DNA from: Pseudorasbora parva
Lineage: Eukaryota > Chordata > Actinopteri > Cypriniformes > Gobionidae
DNA: 64,000 nucleotides
Assembly (NCBI RefSeq): GCF_024679245.1
Contig: NC_090178.1
Coordinates: forward strand, 29,545,955-29,609,954
Direction: 5' to 3'
Shown here in pieces: positions 59,808-64,000 of this stretch; within the stretch, counting starts at the first letter, position 1, and each line of letters begins with the position of its first letter. The notes below the pieces were generated by a model that was not told the DNA's origin, made no database searches, and saw nothing but the letters and a program-made list of their open reading frames with translations. The position numbers were made by a program, and so were the translations under genes.

Positions 59808-60310
59808 GACAGCAGGGGCGTGGAAATCCACTTTGAGACGCGACTGAAGCGATGTTGTGAAGCTTCCCGTCATTTCTGCGTTCAAATGCAGCGCTGCCTT
59901 CCCGGAATGCTGTAGTGAAGCGTTGAAGTCGCTTGATGTCACCCATAGGAATAAAGTGGAGCGCGGCGTGCGACATAAGTGTTCACGGACGACTGGATCT
60001 CTACCTGAGAGAGTGTTTATGGGCGTGCATTTCCTCTCTCGCTCTAGTCACGCGCGCGCACCCTACGGGGAGAAGAGCCCGTACGGCCCATACAAGGACC
60101 TTCCGCTCTTATTAACGTCAAGTCGAGCCATACTCGAAAAAACTCTCCGAAACTTGTGAGAAACCGGAAGGAGTATTTTTAACACAGAAATACTCCATCA
60201 AACGTCCAACATTAGTTTTTGAAACTTTGTCTATGTTTAGGATGGGAATCCAAGTCTTTAACAGTGTAAAAAGCTCAGTATGTATGAAACAGCATTTCAC
60301 CCCCCCCCCC
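59808..60310. repeat. Repeat family B, right portion
   Basis: It matches 45015-45505 over about 450 bases, with only scattered changes from GATGTTGTGAAGCTTCCCGT to AACAGCATTTCACCCCCCCC. The end is a C-rich run at 60300-60320. Frames at 59857-60159 and on the - strand at 60118-60387 are repeat-derived. Confidence 0.85.
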
Positions 60311-61397
60311 TCCCCCCCCAACTGAAAATTGTCATATAAGAGATCAAAATTTGAATTATTCACTGAAAATGTTTTTGACTCACCCATAAGAGAGTAGTAA
60401 TATAAAAAATTTTGGGAATGAATTGCTCTTTTGAGTCAGAGCTTTGATCCAGTTAACAAGATTGATGACTGCACTGTTTGATTCTGGTGGTCCCAACAGT
60501 TAGCAACTCATTGAAATAGAATAGATTATTTATGAATAATCTTTTTTTTTTGTCAGTTCTGCCAAAAAATCTCAAATGAAATAAACGTATATATATAAGA
60601 TCTTATAAGATATAAGAGCTTATAGAAATGTGTTAGTCACAGATTAAGAGCCTCCATCGTCTACTCCTCGCTGCCATCTTTGTGTCAACGGGTTTCTCTG
60701 TATTCATGTCCACAGCTAGTTGAGTTTGGATAATGTCCCTGTTCTGTATTTCAACCCTCTGTAGATGGTGCCAAACACTAATGCTCTGATAGAGAAGACT
60801 TGTATCACGCTATAAGGCCTTGACGGCTAGTTCTTCTGTGAAAATAAATGATTGAGGGAGGAACAAAACAGACTCCCATGATGCAGTGCTGAGCTCTGTG
60901 GTCCTGCACTCCTCAGATTTACTGCCCGTACTGACACTTCATCACTTTACCCCCGCTGTGTGTATATATGTAGTTATTGCACAGTGGGACTGCCAGGAGT
61001 TACCGTCACACTCACAGAGACATAAACAGACATGATTTGTTTGAGTTCAAGATGTCATCAGTTGTCTCTAACTGGAGTGGATCCCTGAGCTGTTCTCTCT
61101 ATTGCTGTTAATATTGTATGAGCAAAATTATTTTGCTTTGGTTGATTGTTACCGCCGTGCTCATAAATCAAACATGTTCTTCCCTGCCCTGTGATGATAC
61201 TTTGTGCAATGATAAAGTGGTTCAATAAAACCGTATCTCCATTCACAGACTGCGGTGTAATTTGTGAGGTGGTGTTGAGTTTGTTTGTTTCTACAGAGGG
61301 CGATGTATTTGGATCTATAGCCATGTGAGACTGTATAAGTGCAACGAGGTTCACACTTTCTTTTTCTGTTTCTCTCTGTCTATCTCTCGTAATCCAG
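60311..61397. other. End of intron 4, no repeat recognised
   Basis: Nothing specific was seen until the pyrimidine tract (about 61358-61397: CTTTCTTTTTCTGTTTCTCT and on) and the CCAG acceptor of the next exon. Confidence 0.55.
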
Positions 61398-61553
61398 TGG
61401 ATCAGTTTGTCTGCACAACTCCTGCCGTCGCAGATATTGTCATCCTGGTCGATGGGTCTTGGAGTATCGGAAGAATCAATTTCCGTCTGGTTCGCATGTT
61501 CCTTGAAAACCTAGTCAATGCGTTCGATGTTGGAATAGACAAAACCCGGATTG
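61398..61553 (+). CDS. col14a1: col14a1 coding exon 5: start of VWA domain 1 with MIDAS
   Basis: This exon encodes residues 147 (split Val) to 198 plus one base. The peptide begins [20 protein letters not shown] and goes on [20 protein letters not shown], then [17 protein letters not shown] (Asp165, Ser167, Ser169) is the metal-ion-dependent adhesion site motif of von Willebrand factor A domains. ADIVILVDG is the first beta strand, and [11 protein letters not shown] the first helix. Cys152 just before the domain is conserved in FACIT A domains. The match to collagen XIV is better than to collagen [17 protein letters not shown] and NFRLVR are XIV-like. The exon is flanked by CCAG and a GTGGGT donor, both phase 1. 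An open frame starting earlier (61325) includes intron sequence and is not the real start. Confidence 0.95.
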
Positions 61554-61704
61554 GTGGGTCCCATGAATTCATTCTTATTCACTTCTATTAATTCAATCAC
61601 TGTTTTGACCTAAAATTAGATTTACAGTAAGTGGATCATTTATTAATTTAGATGATGTTTCAATATAAAGTGACAATGTGTCCCTTGGATGTGTTTTTTT
61701 TTAG
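61554..61704 (+). other. col14a1: col14a1 intron 5 (phase 1, 151 bp)
   Basis: A short intron with donor GTGGGT and acceptor TTTTTTTTAG. No repeat was seen. Confidence 0.88.
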
Positions 61705-61824
61705 GACTGGCCCAGTACAGCGGAGATCCACGAATTGAGTGGCACTTGAATGGCTTCAGCACAAAAGATGCAGTACTAGATGCTGTCAAAAACCTGCCTT
61801 ACAAGGGGGGCAACACTCTCACAG
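61705..61824 (+). CDS. col14a1: col14a1 coding exon 6: VWA domain 1, second part
   Basis: This exon encodes residues 199 (split Gly) to 238 plus one base. The peptide is [20 protein letters not shown] followed by [20 protein letters not shown] across the boundary. [15 protein letters not shown] is strands B and C of the A domain. [13 protein letters not shown] is the second helix. GGNTLTG holds the conserved threonine (Thr236 or Thr238) that completes the second MIDAS loop. The order and wording are those of collagen XIV VWA-1. The exon is 120 bases, phase 1 to phase 1, with a GTCATT donor, which is weaker than the consensus. Confidence 0.95.
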
Positions 61825-62282
61825 GTCATTTGCTGTGTTTTTCCAGACTTTTTCCTTTGTTCTACAGACAGGAATACAACATATACTGTGCCTTTGGAAA
61901 CTGTCACAACCGGTTCTATCATTTTTACCGTTTTACAAATTCCACATTGCTGTAGGGTTTACATTCACATAAATAAATGCAGTATTTTATACGTGTGCAG
62001 TTTTTCAGTGCAGAAACCTGCATTTAATTCACTAAACGGCCAGTCCAACATGACCAGGCTCTACAGGCGCTATTTAGTATTTCTTGTATTTGAGAATTTA
62101 TTTTTTTGTACTTTAATTATGACTTTCAATTATGTAATTGTACTTTATTTGACACTTTTTGTAATTGTAATTTTGTTCTCACAGTTGTGACTATTTCTTG
62201 TAATTGTGAATTTAGTAATACGCCATTGCAACAATTTTTGTATTAATGACTTTAATTTATTGTACTGGAAATTTCACTTTTT

Positions 62283-62440
62283 GTAACTGCAATGTCACAA
62301 TTGTTCAACATCATGTCTCAGAATTGTAACTTTATATCTCACAAATGTGACTGCATAATTGCAAATATATATGATAGAGATATAAAGTTGCAATTCTGAG
62401 ACATGATGTTGAACAATTGTGACATTGCAGTTACAAAGTT
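62283..62440. repeat. Inner inverted repeat, arms about 60 bp
   Basis: 62283-62340 (TGTAACTGCAATGTCACAAT … AACTTTATATCTC) is nearly perfectly complementary to 62378-62437. The loop of about 38 bases holds gactgcataattgcaaatat. The right arm also begins the larger palindrome. Confidence 0.88.
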
Positions 62441-62904
62441 GCAGTTATGAAAAAATAATGAAATTACGAGAAATAGTAGAATTTTGAGAAAAAAATAGGC
62501 TAAATAACAGAACAGAACAGTGGTGAACCAGTGACAGGGTCATGGGCGGCCAAGACTCATTGATGCACGTGGGGAGCAAAGGTTGTCTCACGTGGTTCCG
62601 GTCAAACAGACGCGCTACTGTACCTCAAATTGCTCAAGAAGTTAATGCTAATGTCTAGAAGTCCATGCCTCGATGGGTCAGAGCTGTTTTGAAGGCAAAA
62701 GGGGGACCAAACCAATATAAGAATAAGCCATAATATTATGCCTGATCGGTGTAAAAGTCGCAGTTGTTAAAAAGTAAATTGCAATTATGCGAAAGTCATA
62801 ATTGTCAGATATAAAGTTGCAATTCTGTGCATCGTTAAAATAGGGCCCAATGTTGCAAATACTACATGAGATCATGAGATAAACACAATTACAATATATA
62901 TACA

Positions 62905-62967
<63 letters not shown>

Positions 62968-63752
62968 AATTGTGATTATATCTCGTGACTATTTATCAAT
63001 TATGCATGTGTAATACACAATTGCAAAAAAAAGGTAGTATTTGCAACATTGGGCCCTATTTTAACGATGCACAGAATTGCAACTTTATATCTGACAATTA
63101 TGACTTTCGCATAATTGCAATTTACTTTTTAACAACTGCGACTTTTACACCGATCAAGCATAATATTATGGCTTATTCTTATATTGGTTTGGTCCCCCTT
63201 TTGCCTTCAAAACAGCTCTGACCCATCGAGGCATGGCCTTTTAGACTTTAGCATTAACAGCATTAACTTCTTGAGCAATTTGAGGTGGATGGACTGCATG
63301 GATGGACTGCATTTATATAGCGCTTTTATCCAAAGCGCTTTACATTTTGCCTCACATTCACCCTTTCATACACCGACGGCGATGTCTGCCATGTAAGGCG
63401 CCATCCAGCTCGTTGGGAGCAGCTGGGGTTAGGTGTCTTGCTCATGGACACTTCGACACTTGGTCAGGTGGAACCGGGGATTGAACCACCAACCTTCTGG
63501 TTTGTAGACAACCTACATGAACCACTGAGCCACTGCCGCCCCGTGGTAGGTATGAGGTACAGTAGCGCGTCTGTTTGACCGGAACCACGTGGGTCAACCT
63601 TTGCTCCCCACGTGCATCAATGAGCCTTGGCCGCCCATGACCCTGTCACTGGTTCACCATTGTTCTGTTCTGTTATTTAGCCTATTTTTTCCTCAAAATT
63701 CTACTATTTCTCGTAATTTCATTATTTTTTCATAACTGCAACTTTGTAACTG
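62425..63752. repeat. Large inverted repeat around a (TA)n run
   Basis: The arm 62425-62890 is complementary to 62963-63752 once the SINE in the right arm (63287-63552) is set aside. Landmarks are CGAGAAATAGTAGAATTTTG, CCACGTGCATCAATGAG (as complement), aaaagggggaccaaaccaat and cgttaaaatagggcccaatg. The spacer is a TA microsatellite (about 62892-62964). Arm identity looks to be above 90 %. Confidence 0.9.
63287..63552 (-). mobile_element. tRNA-derived SINE on the - strand, inside one palindrome arm
   Basis: Read on the - strand it contains the A-box-like GTGGCTCAGTGGTTCATG, the B-box-like GGTTCAATCCCCGG, GAGCAAGACACCTAACCCC and the tail AAAGCGCTATATAAATGCA, as in the SINE at 51614. The direct repeat TGAGGT lies at 63281-63286 and 63553-63558. 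The matching place in the left palindrome arm (about 62616-62622) has no insert. The tail end (ggatggactgcat) is duplicated once. Confidence 0.88.
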
Positions 63753-63922
63753 ACAAATGCAAAAATTTATTGTGTTTACGACTTTATTTCTTGTACTGCG
63801 ATTTCAGTATAATTGTTTAATGAGTTTATTTATCATAATTATGAATTTAGATCTTTAGATCTTGCAATTTGACTTTACTTCTTATTTTGAAATTCTTCAA
63901 TGTAATATTTTAATCTATCTAG

Positions 63923-64000
63923 GTCTTGCTCTTACCTACATCCTGGAGAACAGCTTCAAACCTGAGTCTGGGGCTCGTACCGATGTTCCCAAAATCGGAA
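63923..64000 (+). CDS. col14a1: col14a1 coding exon 7 (partial): VWA domain 1, third part
   Basis: This exon encodes residues 239 (split Gly) to 264 and one more base, and is cut by the window edge. The peptide is [20 protein letters not shown] then VPKIG. It continues the A domain after the MIDAS threonine loop: [11 protein letters not shown] is the third helix, and VPKIG leads into the next core strand, which would carry the third MIDAS aspartate outside the window. The acceptor is TCTATCTAG. The wording is close to collagen XIV (ENSFKPE-G-R). All seven exons join without a stop. Confidence 0.93.

Larger units (their letters stand above)
20938..61397 (+). other. col14a1: col14a1 intron 4 (phase 1, about 40.5 kb)
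   Basis: It runs from GTAGAG at 20938 to CCAG at 61394-61397 and separates the linker exon from the VWA exons. No other host gene was found in it on either strand. Its content is listed feature by feature. Stretches where I see nothing specific are 20938-23141, 24220-24690, 25111-26636, 37687-38205, 42215-44316, 47590-48837, 49650-49980, 51877-53793 and 60311-61397. Confidence 0.8.
61825..63922 (+). other. col14a1: col14a1 intron 6 (phase 1, 2.1 kb), mostly inverted repeat
   Basis: The donor is GTCATT and the acceptor TATCTAG. From about 62100 on it is rich in short motifs such as AATTGCAA, GCAATT and TTGTGACT and is dominated by the palindromes listed separately. 61825-62100 shows nothing specific. 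Confidence 0.85.

Noticed and set aside
61325..61591. 88-codon open frame taken as a separate small gene
   Set aside because: Its middle is col14a1 exon 5. The ends are intron sequence, and the ATG at 61325 lies before the splice acceptor.
61689..61955. Open frame beginning before exon 6 and running past 61824
   Set aside because: The collagen-like part is exactly 61705-61824. The rest is intron translated by chance.

Overview
The window is a piece of a ray-finned fish genome, most likely a cyprinid. It shows the 5' part of one split gene on the + strand in a sea of teleost-type DNA transposons, MITEs, microsatellites and tRNA-derived SINEs. No bacterial, viral or organellar gene organisation is visible.

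The only host gene I can support is col14a1 (collagen type XIV alpha 1, a FACIT collagen, also called undulin). Seven coding exons can be joined by reading frame and GT/AG sites: 1133-1220 (signal peptide), 10715-10831 and 20459-20602 (first fibronectin type III domain), 20848-20937 (acidic linker), 61398-61553, 61705-61824 and 63923-64000 (start of the first von Willebrand factor A domain, with the MIDAS motif DGSWS). Every intron seen is phase 1. The joined frame gives 264 residues without a stop and runs off the right edge, so the rest of the A domain, the later FN3 and A domains and the collagen triple helix lie beyond base 64000. An acceptor-like site just upstream of the start codon suggests a noncoding first exon further 5'. 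I cannot tell col14a1a from col14a1b by sequence alone.

Intron 1 (9.5 kb) and intron 2 (9.6 kb) are mosaics of MITEs. Intron 1 also holds a broken Tc1-like transposon that carries a MITE. Introns 3 and 5 are short (245 and 151 bp). Intron 4 is about 40.5 kb and holds most of the structure. It has a 3.6 kb minisatellite of 42-bp units that seems to have grown inside a dispersed element. It has Tc1-like copies, one nearly full length but with a frameshift and a lost catalytic residue. It has a hAT-like element with a perfect 8-bp target duplication, transposons nested three deep, a SINE with an 11-bp target duplication, and several low-repeat islands. Intron 6 (2.1 kb) is largely a giant inverted repeat with a SINE inserted in one arm only.

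I found no novel multi-gene system. The most informative structures are the transposon-seeded minisatellite, the intron 6 palindrome, the flood of TTAA-flanked MITEs, and small gene-structure details such as a tandem NAGNAG splice acceptor. Repeat family names are given only at superfamily level, because no repeat library could be searched.
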